Assembly (NCBI GenBank): GCA_938015445.1
Contig: CALLPE010000043.1
Span: forward strand, 1-64,000
DNA length: 64,000 nt
DNA from: an uncultured Pirellulales bacterium
Lineage (GTDB): Bacteria > Planctomycetota > Planctomycetia > Pirellulales > Thermoguttaceae
Direction of reading: 5' to 3'
Both the position numbers and the translations under genes were made by a program. Positions 1 through 10,200 of this stretch are shown one piece after another (position 1 is the first letter of the stretch; the number at the start of each line of letters is the position of its first letter). Below the pieces are notes generated by a model, which saw only the letters and a list, made by a program, of their open reading frames with translations, made no database searches and was not told where the DNA came from.

Positions 1-475
1 GCCGGGTAATGGCCGTCGCGCTGGCCCAGTTCTGACCACCGCCTGTATTGGCGAAACTCATCGAATCGGTCAGATTCGTTCCCGGATACGGCCCCAGCTC
101 CACTCGGATGGCCTGCGGACCGGCCGCCGCTGAGGCTACCCTGGCAGTGACCAGATAGTAGTTATTGACCGGCAAAGTGGGATCGGTCAGCCAGGTGCCA
201 GGATCGACCGTCAAACGGATCCATTCGTCAGCGGCAGTCCAGCCGACGTTGTATCCGCCGCCCTCATCGCTACAGACTTCTTCGCCAGGGCCTTCGGCTC
301 GATATGCGCGGCCGTCGCCAGTGGTGGTGTTGTTCCACCCGATGCCCTGGCCCCCGGCGTGAAAGTCTTCGGCCTGAAGCCGGATCACCCCGGCACGAAG
401 CTCTCCAACGGCCTGAAAAGACAGAATCGCCCCCAGCAGGGCACAACCAACAACGGGCAGGCGAGGCATGAACAT
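1..475 (-). CDS. Secreted protein with CBM6-type carbohydrate-binding domain (partial, C-terminus outside window)
   Basis: An open frame runs from ATG at 475 (alternative ATG 469) off the left edge, giving 158 visible residues. The N-terminus is a signal peptide: a short basic start (MFMPRLP), a hydrophobic core (VVGCALLGAILSF) and a likely cleavage near residue 28. The next part has the look of a family 6 carbohydrate-binding module: IRLQAEDF, then GGQGIGWNNTT, YRAEGPGEEVC, GGGYNVGWTAADEWI, a pattern shared with secreted glycan-binding and glycosidase proteins. A purine-rich AAAGGGGCGG lies upstream. What follows the module (a catalytic domain, a sorting domain or nothing) cannot be seen. 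Export and sugar binding are inferred from family resemblance. Confidence 0.8.
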   Translation of the reverse strand, partial: MFMPRLPVVGCALLGAILSFQAVGELRAGVIRLQAEDFHAGGQGIGWNNTTTGDGRAYRAEGPGEEVCSDEGGGYNVGWTAADEWIRLTVDPGTWLTDPTLPVNNYYLVTARVASAAAGPQAIRVELGPYPGTNLTDSMSFANTGGGQNWASATAITR

Positions 476-1180
476 ACATCCGCCCCTTTGTCAGCAGAAG
501 AAGCAGCCAACGGTCAAACACCACGACCGCGTGCCTCGACCCGCTCCGGCAATGTTCCATTATCCGAATAATGCGATTTATTGCAAGCGTTTTAAAAACG
601 CGACTATGGCGGTTTTGGGCCAGTTGGCAGATTCGGCCCAGAGGCCAGATTTGGGGTATACCGCCGTATCACGGACCGTCACTTAACTGGCCAAACGCTC
701 CATACCAGAGACATACATACCTGGGTAAGACGGCCACGCAACCTCAATGCACACAGCAGCATGTCCCCGCACCTTATTACTGGCATCCGCCACCTGGCAA
801 CGGAAGAAGTGTCCCTCCTGCTGTAGTCAACTGAAGAGTCGACTGAAGAAATAACGCGCACTGGAGGATCACGACAGTTCAGTGGAGCACCCTGGTCGAC
901 CGACGCTTCATACTCAACCGAAGCGCTATCGTTGATTGAAATGCGGTGGTTGACCGACGGATGACCGGCAAGGTTCACACCAGGACGAGCCACAGTCCGT
1001 CGAGTTTGCCGGCCGGTTCACGTGCTCCACATGCTCTTCGATTGCTCCGGCTGTAAGTGCCCGGCCTGACCCACATGACAACTTTATCATCATATGTAAA
1101 TAGGTCTTCGCCAGCGCGCATTCCCTGATAACCGGGCGGTCATTCACGTCGGACGGTGAAGTGGACTCCCAGGCGGATAG
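476..1180. other. Non-coding gap, about 705 bp
   Basis: No convincing gene; the open frames here have skewed, low-complexity translations and no ribosome binding site. The stretch 830-960 holds a degenerate series of short related words (gtcaactgaagagtcgactgaa, tcaaccgaagc and gttgattgaa type) that resembles a decayed micro-array. It separates the secreted CBM protein from the phosphohexomutase. Confidence 0.5.
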
Positions 1181-2998
1181 TCACCTGACACGGTGGGCGG
1201 CCACGATGCTTTGCAAGTGCTGTTTCATCGCTTGCAAACGCTGCTGCTGTGCGGCTTTTACGGCCTCCAGGCGGTCGCGACCTGCCGGCGGATCGTAGGC
1301 GAAAAAGTAGAACTTGATCTTCGGCTCAGTGCCCGACGGCCGAACGGCTACATAGTTGCCTTCAGGCGACAGATCGAATATCAACATGTCGCCCTTTGGG
1401 CCGCGAAGTTCTTTGCGGCTGCCGTCCCAGGCCGTCAAGGTCCCGTCGAGATAGTCGCGCACGGCCACAACCTGTAGTCCGCCAATTTGTTGCGGCGGCC
1501 GCTCGCGCAGCTCATTCATCAGGGCAGCCATGTTTTCCATTCCTTTTTCGCCGGGCATCTGCTCGGACAACTGGCTTTCGCTATGGCACCCATGGCGCAC
1601 CATCAGCGCATCGAGTTGTTGATGCAGCGTACGGCCCTCGGCCTTCAGTCGGGCGGTAAGTTCGGCCAACAACATGGCAGCCACTGCGCCGTCTTTGTCG
1701 CGCACATGGTCGCCGGCCAAGAAACCGTAGGACTCTTCGGCGCCGAAAACGAAGTACTCCGGACCACGGGCATCCATCTGGCCGGCTATGTACTTGAATC
1801 CGACCATCAGGTCGCCGACAGTTTGCACGCCGTAAGAGTCGGCTATACGACGGATAAGCTCGGTGGTGACCAGAGTTTTGACTACGTAGTGTCGCGGCGT
1901 GAGTACGCCGGCCGCTTTGCGTTGGCTGAGAAGGAAATCGGCCAGCAAGCTGCCGATTTGGTTGCCGGTGAGAATGCCCCACTGACTGTCTGGCGATAGC
2001 GTCTTCGGCGCCGCGCAGCCAAGCCGGTCGGCATCCGGATCGGTTGCGAGCACCAACTCGGCCCGGACCTGTTTGGCACGCTCTATTATAATGTCGAACA
2101 CTGCCGGGTTTTCCGGATTGGCCGAATTGCCCGGTACGTTGGGAAACTCCGGGTTCGGATCGGCATGGGGGCCGAACAGTTCTACGTCGGTAAACCCGTC
2201 CCGTTCTAACACCGGACAGACCGCCGAAGCCCCAACCCCATGCAGCGGCGAGTAAATGATCTTCAGATTCCGCGGGCCAGCTATGCGCTGCCGCAAGACT
2301 GCATCGGCAAAAGCCGAGTCCACCTCGTCCTGGCAAAATACGACTTTTCCCATGTGGCAAGCCTCTGAAAACGGCATCCGCCGAATCCAAGTCACTCGTT
2401 GCATGTAGTCGATCGATTCGGCGTCGTGCGGGGGGAGAAGTTGTCCGCCCGTGGGGCCGTACACCTTCACAGCGTTATCGGTAGGCGGATTATGGCTGGC
2501 GGTGATGATTATCCCACAATCGCACTGCTTATATCGCACCGCGAAGGATAACTCAGGCGTGCTCCGGTAGCCATCCAGAAAATAGACCTTAAACCCGGCG
2601 GCCGCCATGATTTCGGCGCACAACTGGGCGAACTCGCGCGAGCGATGCCGTGTATCGTAGGCGATCGCGCAGCTCAGCGGCTTGTTCCCGCTGGTTGCTT
2701 TCACATAGTCGGCCAGCCCTTGGGCGCTTTCGCCGATCGTCCGATCATTGATAGCATTGCACCCGATCGGATACAGCCTTCCCCGACGACCTCCAGTGCC
2801 GAAGGGTATCACAGTCCAAAACACATTGTTAAGCTCTTCCCACTTGCCGGCAACGATATGCTCCAGCACTTGCGGCCGATACTCGGCCAAATAAGGTTCG
2901 ACCAGCCACACGCGGATATTACCGGCCGCGGCTGGCGATAGCTTTCCTTCGGATACTGCCGATTGCACGTCCTGTAGGGCTTGGTCAACACTTACCAT
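1181..2998 (-). CDS. Phosphoglucomutase/phosphomannomutase (PgcA-like alpha-D-phosphohexomutase)
   Basis: A 605-residue phosphohexomutase, the length of the long PgcA/PGM2-type branch. It interconverts hexose 1- and 6-phosphates in the cytoplasm. All four active-site loops are visible: the phosphoserine loop TASHNPPTDN with Ser about 168, the metal loop TDPDADRLG near 320, the sugar loop GAEESYG near 415-420, and the phosphate loop RPSGTEPKIKFYF near 555. The start is ATG 2998 with GGAGCG about ten bases upstream. It diverges from a second phosphohexomutase at 3362. The sugar preference (glucose or mannose) cannot be settled from sequence. Confidence 0.92.
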   Translation of the reverse strand: MVSVDQALQDVQSAVSEGKLSPAAAGNIRVWLVEPYLAEYRPQVLEHIVAGKWEELNNVFWTVIPFGTGGRRGRLYPIGCNAINDRTIGESAQGLADYVKATSGNKPLSCAIAYDTRHRSREFAQLCAEIMAAAGFKVYFLDGYRSTPELSFAVRYKQCDCGIIITASHNPPTDNAVKVYGPTGGQLLPPHDAESIDYMQRVTWIRRMPFSEACHMGKVVFCQDEVDSAFADAVLRQRIAGPRNLKIIYSPLHGVGASAVCPVLERDGFTDVELFGPHADPNPEFPNVPGNSANPENPAVFDIIIERAKQVRAELVLATDPDADRLGCAAPKTLSPDSQWGILTGNQIGSLLADFLLSQRKAAGVLTPRHYVVKTLVTTELIRRIADSYGVQTVGDLMVGFKYIAGQMDARGPEYFVFGAEESYGFLAGDHVRDKDGAVAAMLLAELTARLKAEGRTLHQQLDALMVRHGCHSESQLSEQMPGEKGMENMAALMNELRERPPQQIGGLQVVAVRDYLDGTLTAWDGSRKELRGPKGDMLIFDLSPEGNYVAVRPSGTEPKIKFYFFAYDPPAGRDRLEAVKAAQQQRLQAMKQHLQSIVAAHRVR

Positions 2999-3361
2999 AA
3001 GGGAATTACGCTCCTGTTGTCTTTTTTCTTCTCAAAGCGCACAGTTGCTGCGGAATTAGAATGCAAAATCGTTTAGCAGGCAGTAGCTGCCGTCGGTGCA
3101 CGTCTGCAACTGGCTACTTTCAGCTAAACTACAATACGAAATCCGGCTTGCTGGGCAACCCCGCCAGCAAAATCTAATGGGCCGCAAAGCATGGTGAAGT
3201 CGCGCATTGGCTTTTTTGTCACTTGCGTGGCGGATGCCAATTGTTGCGGAGGACGAGCAAAAGCGGACTTCGAGCCGCCAGTTGCCATTGACTTCGATCG
3301 ACACAAAGGCCGCCAGCTCCAATTGACTTCGATAGACACAAAGACAAACACACAGTGAAAT
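2999..3361. other. Divergent intergenic region between two phosphohexomutases
   Basis: About 360 bp without a gene. It must hold the promoters of both divergent genes. The only structured part is a 35-bp direct repeat (two units, 3275-3344) next to the plus-strand gene, with TTGACT-like words in each unit. Confidence 0.6.
3275..3344. repeat. 35-bp tandem direct repeat (2 units)
   Basis: Units 3275-3309 and 3310-3344 are nearly identical. Each holds ccgccag, then attgacttcgat, then gacacaaag. The array ends 17 bp before ATG 3362, where a promoter or operator would sit. It could be a paired protein-binding site or one of the boundary micro-arrays seen through this window. Confidence 0.8.
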
Positions 3362-4717
3362 ATGGGCACGATGACAGAGCCAATAATCAGCGTGTCGGGG
3401 CTTCGGGGCGTGGTTGGCGAGTCGTTGACCCCGCTGACGGCCGTGCGATACGTGGCCGCCTTCTCCGCCGTTATGCCGCCGGGGCAGTTCCTGGTTGCCC
3501 GCGACACCCGCTCGACCGGTCCGATGCTGGCCGATGCCGTGCACGCCGCGCTGAACGCCGTGGGACGCACCACGATCGATGCGGGCGTGCTGCCCACCCC
3601 AACTGCCGGTGTGCTCACCTCCAGCCTTGGTTGCGCCGGAGCAGTGCAAATCACCGCCAGCCACAATCCGATACCTTACAACGGTTTGAAGCTGTTCGCA
3701 GACTCAGGGCGCGTCATTCCCAACACGCTCGGGGCGAAGGTCGCCGGAGCCTATCATGACGGGCTAGCCAACTGGGTTTCCCATTGCCAAGTGGGCCAGC
3801 GCAAACCGTGCGAAGAGAAACTCCAGGCGCACTTGACAGCCGTGCTTGGGCGAGTCAATCAGCAGCCGATCCGTCAGCGTCGCTATCGCGTGCTGCTCGA
3901 CTCCAATCACGGTGCCGGAGCCGAATTGGGATTACGGCTGCTCGAGGCGCTGGGCTGCGAAGTGATCGTCTTGGGCCAGGAACCGGACGGACTTTTCGAC
4001 CATCCGCCGGAACCATTGGCCGAAAACGTCATATCCGTCTGCCAAGCCGTACTGCAACACAAGGCCGACGTCGGTTTCTGTCAGGACCCAGATGCCGATC
4101 GGCTGGCGCTGATCGACGAAACGGGTCGCTACGTGGGCGAAGAATACACGGTAGCTATTTGCATTAATCACATATTGCAGCGCCGGCTGGGGCCGATTGT
4201 GGTCAATTGCGCAAGCAGCCGGATGAACGAAGACATCGCCCGGCGCTATGGCGTGCCCTTCTTCCGGTCCGCGGTGGGCGAACCCAACGTGGTCGATTGC
4301 ATGCTCGAGCACGGGGCGATCTTCGGCGGCGAAGGCAACGGCGGGCCGATAGACCCGGAGGTGGGACTGGTCCGCGACAGTTTCCTCGGCATGGCACTGG
4401 TGTTAGAGGCCATGGCCGCCCGGAACATGAAGCTCAGCCAATTGGCCGACGAACTGCCCCGATACCACATGATAAAAACAAAGATCACCCTGCCGCCCGA
4501 CAGCGTGCCCTCGGCACTGAACGCCTTGGAAAACCACTTCGCCGATGCTACCGCCGATCGCCTGGACGGCCTGCGGCTCGATTGGCCCGACCGCTGGCTG
4601 CTTGTCCGCCCCAGCAATACCGAGCCTATCGTCCGGGCGATTGCCGAAGCGCCCGAACCGGAGCAAGCCTTATCGCTCACCGAAGCCGCCGCAGCGCTGC
4701 TGAGCCGCTATCGGTAA
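3362..4717 (+). CDS. glmM: Phosphoglucosamine mutase / phosphomannomutase family protein
   Basis: A 451-residue member of the phosphohexomutase superfamily, expected to convert glucosamine-6-P to glucosamine-1-P for peptidoglycan and lipopolysaccharide precursors, or to act on mannose phosphates. Visible loops: ITASHNPIPYNGLK with the phosphoserine at about residue 100, CQDPDADRLAL near 241, GEGNGGPIDPEVG near 325, and RPSNTEPIVRAI near 416. The EGNGG loop and NTEP instead of GTEP resemble the archaeal-type GlmM/PMM branch, so the exact substrate is uncertain. The start is ATG 3362; ATG 3371 three codons on is equally possible. It is transcribed alone, away from the PgcA-like gene. Confidence 0.85.
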   Translation: MGTMTEPIISVSGLRGVVGESLTPLTAVRYVAAFSAVMPPGQFLVARDTRSTGPMLADAVHAALNAVGRTTIDAGVLPTPTAGVLTSSLGCAGAVQITASHNPIPYNGLKLFADSGRVIPNTLGAKVAGAYHDGLANWVSHCQVGQRKPCEEKLQAHLTAVLGRVNQQPIRQRRYRVLLDSNHGAGAELGLRLLEALGCEVIVLGQEPDGLFDHPPEPLAENVISVCQAVLQHKADVGFCQDPDADRLALIDETGRYVGEEYTVAICINHILQRRLGPIVVNCASSRMNEDIARRYGVPFFRSAVGEPNVVDCMLEHGAIFGGEGNGGPIDPEVGLVRDSFLGMALVLEAMAARNMKLSQLADELPRYHMIKTKITLPPDSVPSALNALENHFADATADRLDGLRLDWPDRWLLVRPSNTEPIVRAIAEAPEPEQALSLTEAAAALLSRYR

Positions 4718-4800
4718 TTTTGGCAACCTACGCCAGGCAGCCCGAGGGCTCCGAAGTATCGACAACCGAGCCGCACCGTGTCACCCCGGCAACTGTTACT

Positions 4801-4868
4801 TCGCACCGCGGACACTCTCACACCGAAAACACGCTCTGTTCACACCGACGAGCCTTTCACACCGATGC
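4801..4868. repeat. Degenerate cacaccg micro-array over the 3' end of the menC-like gene
   Basis: The word cacaccg recurs at 4819, 4841 and 4858 with related flanks (spacing 22 and 17), preceded by a weaker tcgcaccg at 4801. The last copy overlaps the stop codon of the minus-strand gene (4857-4859). A further cacaccgatgc lies at about 4912 inside the coding sequence. Confidence 0.6.
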
Positions 4869-5972
4869 TTTTTGCAATGCGTATTTTTCGATCACTTCTA
4901 TATTCGGCTCCACACCGATGCCCGGCGTGTCCCATAACTCGATTTGTAATTTTGCGGTGACCGGATCTTTGCGCGGCAGCAGCGGTTCAGCGACATCGGC
5001 GGCCAGGTATTCTGCCTCGGGAAAGTAATCGGCTGGATAGGTGAAGTTGACTTTGGAGGCCAGCGCGTACCCGGCCCGCGCGCCGACAGTGGTCTGCGGC
5101 ATCGCTCCCAGGAAGCATTCTACTTGGTTCTCTTGGCACATATCGTGGATGGTCAAAGCGGTGGTCAGTCCGCCCACTCTTCCTGGCTTGAGGCTGACGT
5201 ACCGGCAGCTTTTCAGGTCCAAAGCCATCTCGGCCTGGCCGACCGTGGCAACGCTTTCATCCAGGGCAACAGGGGTGCGAATGGTCTCTTGAAGCATGGC
5301 GTGGGCCACAAGGTCGTCTTCAGCCAGCGGCTGTTCGATCATCGCCAACATGAAGTCATCCAATCGGCAGAGCATTTCCATGTGAGAGAGATTCAGCGCT
5401 CCTTCCACGTCGATATGGATGGTTTGATCCGGATAGTCTTTGCGCACGGCATCGACCATGCGAACGTCCCAGCCGGGGCGGAACTTCAGTTTCACACGCG
5501 AAAACCCCTCGGCGAACGCTTGCCCGATGGCCGCTAGAAACTCCTCATGCGACTCCATCTGATCGAACGTCACGCCCAAGGGAATCTGCGGTTGCTTCCC
5601 GCCGATCAGTTCGTGCAGCGGTCGGCCTTGCATACGTGCGCTCAGGTCCCACCAAGCCGCGTCCAGCGCCCCTTTTGCGTAGCGGTTACCGCGAAACCTG
5701 CACAGATGTTGGTCGATCTCCTCTCCGCGATCGATCGCCTTGCCAGATAGTGCCGGAGCCAGCCAATCGCGCAGGGCGATCATCACCCCGGCAGCCCACT
5801 CCGAGCTGGCACAGGGCGCGTTGCCCGGACTGGCCTCCCCCCAGCCGCAAACTCCTTCGCTCCGCATGCGCACCAAAACCGTTTCCAACGTGCTAAAGGT
5901 ACGCAGCGGAGTCTGCCACGGCCGCTTCAGCGGAAGGCAAACATGATACAAATCGATCGCTTCGATCAACAT
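4857..5972 (-). CDS. menC: Enolase-superfamily enzyme, o-succinylbenzoate synthase / N-acylamino acid racemase type
   Basis: A 371-residue muconate-lactonizing-like barrel enzyme. Catalytic features are in order: KLK at 161-163 in RVKLKFRPGWD (the type-2 MenC/NAAAR signature), the first metal Asp188 in HIDVE, Glu213 in MIEQP, Asp238/Glu239 in ALDES, and Lys262 in SLKPGRVGG. In the menaquinone route MenC dehydrates SHCHC to o-succinylbenzoate; relatives racemize N-acylamino acids or epimerize dipeptides. No other men gene is in the window, so the in vivo substrate is open. The start at ATG 5972 was chosen over the longer frame to 6017 because GGAGAGG lies 9 bases upstream. Transcribed alone. 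Confidence 0.8.
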   Translation of the reverse strand: MLIEAIDLYHVCLPLKRPWQTPLRTFSTLETVLVRMRSEGVCGWGEASPGNAPCASSEWAAGVMIALRDWLAPALSGKAIDRGEEIDQHLCRFRGNRYAKGALDAAWWDLSARMQGRPLHELIGGKQPQIPLGVTFDQMESHEEFLAAIGQAFAEGFSRVKLKFRPGWDVRMVDAVRKDYPDQTIHIDVEGALNLSHMEMLCRLDDFMLAMIEQPLAEDDLVAHAMLQETIRTPVALDESVATVGQAEMALDLKSCRYVSLKPGRVGGLTTALTIHDMCQENQVECFLGAMPQTTVGARAGYALASKVNFTYPADYFPEAEYLAADVAEPLLPRKDPVTAKLQIELWDTPGIGVEPNIEVIEKYALQKASV

Positions 5973-6015
5973 GGGGAAAAACCTCTCCGGTTGGATCGCC
6001 TTGCGGCTTTGTGTC

Positions 6016-6047
6016 AAAATTGTCTTGCGGGAAAATTGTCTTGCGGC
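6016..6047. repeat. 16-bp tandem repeat (2 exact units)
   Basis: The unit aaaattgtcttgcggg occurs at 6016-6031 and again at 6032-6047 with one change in the last base; a third ttgcgg lies at 6001. The array starts 44 bp upstream of the menC-like start codon, upstream of its ribosome binding site. Confidence 0.85.
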
Positions 6048-6281
6048 CTATTGCACATCGGGACGCGCTGTTATGAGGCCCGGAAAGTCTGCCAGCAGTC
6101 AAGGCGAGCGTCGCAGGCCGTATTATGCATCAGTTGGCTGCGCCGTCCAACAAGCCTACAGAATTTTCTTTTCTTGAAGCCATCAATATCGGCTTTCTGT
6201 CCTTAAATCGGTCACAATCGGCGCAGCCAGCTCCGCAGTGCATACCTACGATACTTTTTTGCTGCGGCGGGAGCTGCACAA

Positions 6282-6710
6282 TCAACGGCTCTCACCTTCG
6301 GGCGGCTGGCTCAGCCAGCGGCTTGTGCCGTCGGTCAAGTGTTCCTGCTTCCAGATCGGCACGCGAACTTTCAACTGGTCGATAAGCCAACGGTTGGCCG
6401 AGTACGCATCGTCGCGGTGCGCAGCGCTGACGGCAATAGCTACTGTCGTTTCGCCCGCAGGAACTCGTCCCAAGCGGTGAACTATGGCACAGCTAACCCC
6501 TGGCCACCGGCTGGCGGCTTCGGATTGCAGCTTTTCCAGCTCCGCTTCCGCCATTTGACGGTAACACTCGTACTCCAGGGCCGCAGTCTTAGCCGTTTGC
6601 CCGTCCTCACGCACCACACCCAGGAACACGACCACAGCTCCCGCGGTGGGCCGGCACACCCGCTGAATTACACGACCTACGTCTATAGGTTGTTCAGTCA
6701 ATTCGATCAT
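6282..6710 (-). CDS. moaE: Molybdopterin synthase catalytic subunit
   Basis: A 142-residue MoaE. With thiocarboxylated MoaD it inserts the two dithiolene sulfurs into cyclic pyranopterin monophosphate to make molybdopterin. Family features: GAVVVFLGVVREDG near residues 23-37, LEYECYRQMAEAELEK, VHRLGRVPAGETTVAIAVSAAHRDDAY, and the conserved lysines in the KVRVPIWKQE segment that form the active site. ATG 6710 gives the usual MoaE N-terminus (MIELTEQPIDV), and the longer frame to 6806 is non-homologous. The moaD gene lies 165 bp upstream on the same strand, so the two probably share a transcript although they do not overlap. Confidence 0.93.
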   Translation of the reverse strand: MIELTEQPIDVGRVIQRVCRPTAGAVVVFLGVVREDGQTAKTAALEYECYRQMAEAELEKLQSEAASRWPGVSCAIVHRLGRVPAGETTVAIAVSAAHRDDAYSANRWLIDQLKVRVPIWKQEHLTDGTSRWLSQPPEGESR

Positions 6711-6875
6711 GCGAATCGCTCTTAGCTGAGGACCAAATACACAAAAAAACTCGAACGCCGCATCGAGCGTGCTTGCCGTGCGGCGTCGACAGTTGAAACC
6801 CAACACAAAAAAGGCGTATTTCGCACCAATGTTGTTGCAGACTTGACTGCGGATCGCTGGCGCATCGCCACGGCT

Positions 6876-7121
6876 TCAGCCGCCGCTTACCGGCGGAATA
6901 CACGCCACCTCGCTGTCAGAGGGAATTGTCTGTTCGTCGCGCGCGTAGTTGCCGTTAATGGCAAAAAGGCACGTAGGCAGCAGTGGCGATAGGGCCGGGT
7001 AGTCTTCGGCCAGCTTGGAGCGCAACTGGGCCACGGTAGCCCCATCGGGCAATTCAAGCTCCACGTGGCTTCGTCCTAAGGTGGTGCGCATCACGGCAAA
7101 CAAACGCAGCCTGACGTTCAT
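6876..7121 (-). CDS. moaD: Molybdopterin synthase sulfur-carrier subunit
   Basis: An 81-residue ubiquitin-like sulfur carrier that ends in the required Gly-Gly (PPVSGG), the residue adenylated by MoeB and converted to a thiocarboxylate. Typical MoaD segments are present: VRLFAVMRTTLGRS at the start, LPDGATVAQLRSKLAEDYP in the middle and AINGNYA before the tail. It lies just upstream of moaE, its partner. Start ATG 7121 gives the normal MoaD length. Confidence 0.93.
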   Translation of the reverse strand: MNVRLRLFAVMRTTLGRSHVELELPDGATVAQLRSKLAEDYPALSPLLPTCLFAINGNYARDEQTIPSDSEVACIPPVSGG

Positions 7122-7266
7122 TCGATCGCAGTCCCTTGGGCATTCGGCATGCGGCTAGCCGCTTGGATTGACATCTCCGGCACGCAATTGACACTTCATA
7201 CCGCACTGCCACGGTCGGCCGCCCCGCCAACCTCCTGTGCCCGCCGCCGCGCTATGCGCTACCGTT

Positions 7267-10200
7267 TCAGCTTTCCGGTGGCCTTTTGCCGCGGCCAGCA
7301 AATAGGGCGGCCAACTCGGGCATGATTCCATAGGATAGCGCCAGTAACTTCACGGGATGAACGGTAGGTTTGTCCGTCCCTTGTTCCATTTGCAGTTTAC
7401 ATGCGCTACATTCGGTTACGCCGGCTTGGATGTCGGCATCGCGGATGCGCGAGATCAGCCGCCATCCGGCCCTCAGGCTATTGCGATAATTGCTGTGCAA
7501 CAACCCCCAAGTACCGGCCATTCCCGAACAGCCTTCCTCGATGTGCACCACTCGCAGTCCTGGGATCAACGCCAACAGGTCCTCCCCCGGCGAACCGACT
7601 TGCAAAGCACGCAGGTGGCAAGGCATGTGGTAGCCGACGGTCGCTCGCACCGGGCGGAAATCCAAGTGCAACTGCCCAAAATTGTGCATCCGCCACAGAA
7701 ATGTGCAAGCCTCGCTGGCGTTAGCAGCCACAAGCCGGCCGTCTTCCTCTTCGAGCAGCAAAGGGTACTCGTGCTTCAGACACAAACATGCCGCCGGCTC
7801 CGTAGCGACGATCTGGTAACCCAATCGCACGGCATCGGCCAGTAGCGCTACGTTCCGTCTGGCGAGCCGTCGGGCGTAATCCAAATCGCCGGCAGCCACA
7901 GCCGCCATGCCCGACTGCACTTGGCCCGACGGTACATACACACCGACACCGTTGTGTTCCAGGATGGCCACAAAGGCCTGTGCCAGTTGGGGATCGAAGT
8001 AATTGGCGTACAAGTCGACAAAATAGGCAACTTTGGGGCCGGGATTGCGTGTCGGTCGGGTCAACTTTCGTTTTGTCGCCCAACGCATAAAACTCGTGGC
8101 CGCCAACTGCGGGAACTTGCGTTGGTGCTCCACACCCAACAGCTTCTCCATCACCCAGCGGACAAAGCGGTTGCTGAGCGCCCAGTTGGCTGCCGGCCGG
8201 CACAGGGTGGCCAATCCCACCAACAGCTCGGCGCGGGTCATTACCCACTGGCTCCAACTCAGCCCGTTGACGGTCACGTAAGACGACTTGCACTGGCTGG
8301 CCAGCCGGGGGATGTCGACCCGCGCCGGGCATTCCAGCCGGCAGGCGTGGCAGTGCACGCACAAGTCCAGCACCTGTTTTAGCGGTTCGCTGCTCAGACG
8401 CGTCAGCGGCACTTCGCCGGTCAGCAATCCGCGGACCAGATTCGCCTTTGCGCGCGGAGAAGATTCTTCGGCCGGGGCAAAGCGAAATATCGGACACATT
8501 CGTTCCGGACCTGCCTGGGTGCGGCATTCTCCGCAGCGATTGCAATCGGCCACCACATCGACCAGCCGCTCTGGATGCCAATTCAATTGCAGTTCCACCA
8601 GACTGCGCAGCTGGCCCGGCCGATCGGAAGGCTCTTCTGCTGGCCGCGGCGATTCGGACTGTACCGAGGCCGGCTGGGCATCGGTTGCCGTTGAGTCAAT
8701 CGCCCCCGGCGCTGTTTGGGCTGCATTGGCCGAGGCTGTTTCCACCGTTTTGGCCAGCGCTGGCAAAGGCGCCCGCAAGTTGCCAAAGGGGTCTGCCAGC
8801 TCATCGGCAACAATTTTGCCGGGATTAAGCAGGTTCTGCGGGTCCAACAGTCGTTTGACGCCCACGAACACCTCGTACAGCGGCCCGACCTGCCGACGCA
8901 AAAACGGCGTCCGACTCAGCCCGCAGGCGTGCTCCCCGCAGATCGCCCCACCGCACTCCAGCACTTGGCCGTACAGTTCGTCGGCCAAGCCGCGGAGGCG
9001 CTCCACCTGGCCGGCGCCATCGATGTCCGAAAAAGGCCTGACCCGCAATTGACCCAAAGCCACGTGGACGGTTATCGAAGCAGTGACCTGCCAACGCTTG
9101 AGCACGTTTTGCAATCGCGGCAGAAACTCCGGCAGCAGTTGTGGGGCCACCGACACGTCCCCCAGCACAGGCGCCGGGCGACTGGGGCCACGCAGCCGAT
9201 ACATCGCTGCCGGCCAGCGCGAAACCAAACCCCAGTACAGCTCCACATCCCGCTGGTCGATGGCTTGTCGGGCGGAAAAAGCCGACCGTTGCTGCGCAAC
9301 CTTCTGGACGACCATTTCCATCCATTGGCCGACTTGCGATTCATCGTCGCCCTGGTACTCAACGAGCAACAGCGCCTCGGCTTGGGGCGGAACAAGCGAT
9401 TCGTACTCCGGCTGGCTTTCGCGGGCCAGCGTCAACCAGCGGCGATCGACCAACTGGCAGGCAGTCGCCCCCAGCGCCACAACATCCAGCCCCGCCCGAA
9501 CCGCCCTCTCCAACCCGTCGAACAGCAAGATTGCCACTCTACGGCACAGGGGCAGCGGCTGGGTGGCCAGCGTGGCCTCAGTGACAATTCCCAAAGTGCC
9601 TTCCGAGCCGACCAGCAGCCGCGCCAAATCTACCGCATCCTGGCCCAGCAGACCATCCAAATCGTAACCGCCGCGATACACCGGCGTGTTCGGCCGTCGC
9701 TGGCAAATCAACTGCCGATGGTCTGAGAGAATTTGCGTCAGCCCGGCCACGATTTGCCGTTTGCGCGGGTGGAGATGGGAATTCTCCGCCGGCTGGATCG
9801 GTTCGCGTGAGAACTCGTGGACTGTCCCATCGGCCAGAACCACCTCCAGGCTAAGTACGTGGTCCCGTGTGGCGCCGTATTTCGCCCAAGAGGTGCCGGC
9901 GTCGTTGCGGCCGATCATGCCGCCGATGGTGGACACGGTGCCGCGGTGCGGTTCGGGCCCGAACAGCCGCCGCTGGCGGTGCAACTGGCGATTGAGTCGT
10001 TCGTGGACGATCCCCGGCTGTACCCGCACCCGATCGGCATCCACGCGCACCACACGCCGCATGTAGGGCGAAAAATCGATCACCAATCCCGGCCCGATCG
10101 ACTCGCCGGCCGCGCCCGTCCCAGCCCCACGCGGATGAAGCGGAATGCCCACGTCGGCCGCATATTGCACGCAAGCGACCACATCGGCAGTGTTACGCGG

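Noticed and set aside
3056..3664. Minus-strand frames opposite the glmM-like start
   Set aside because: They overlap the conserved N-terminus of the plus-strand gene and the 35-bp repeat, with low-complexity translation.
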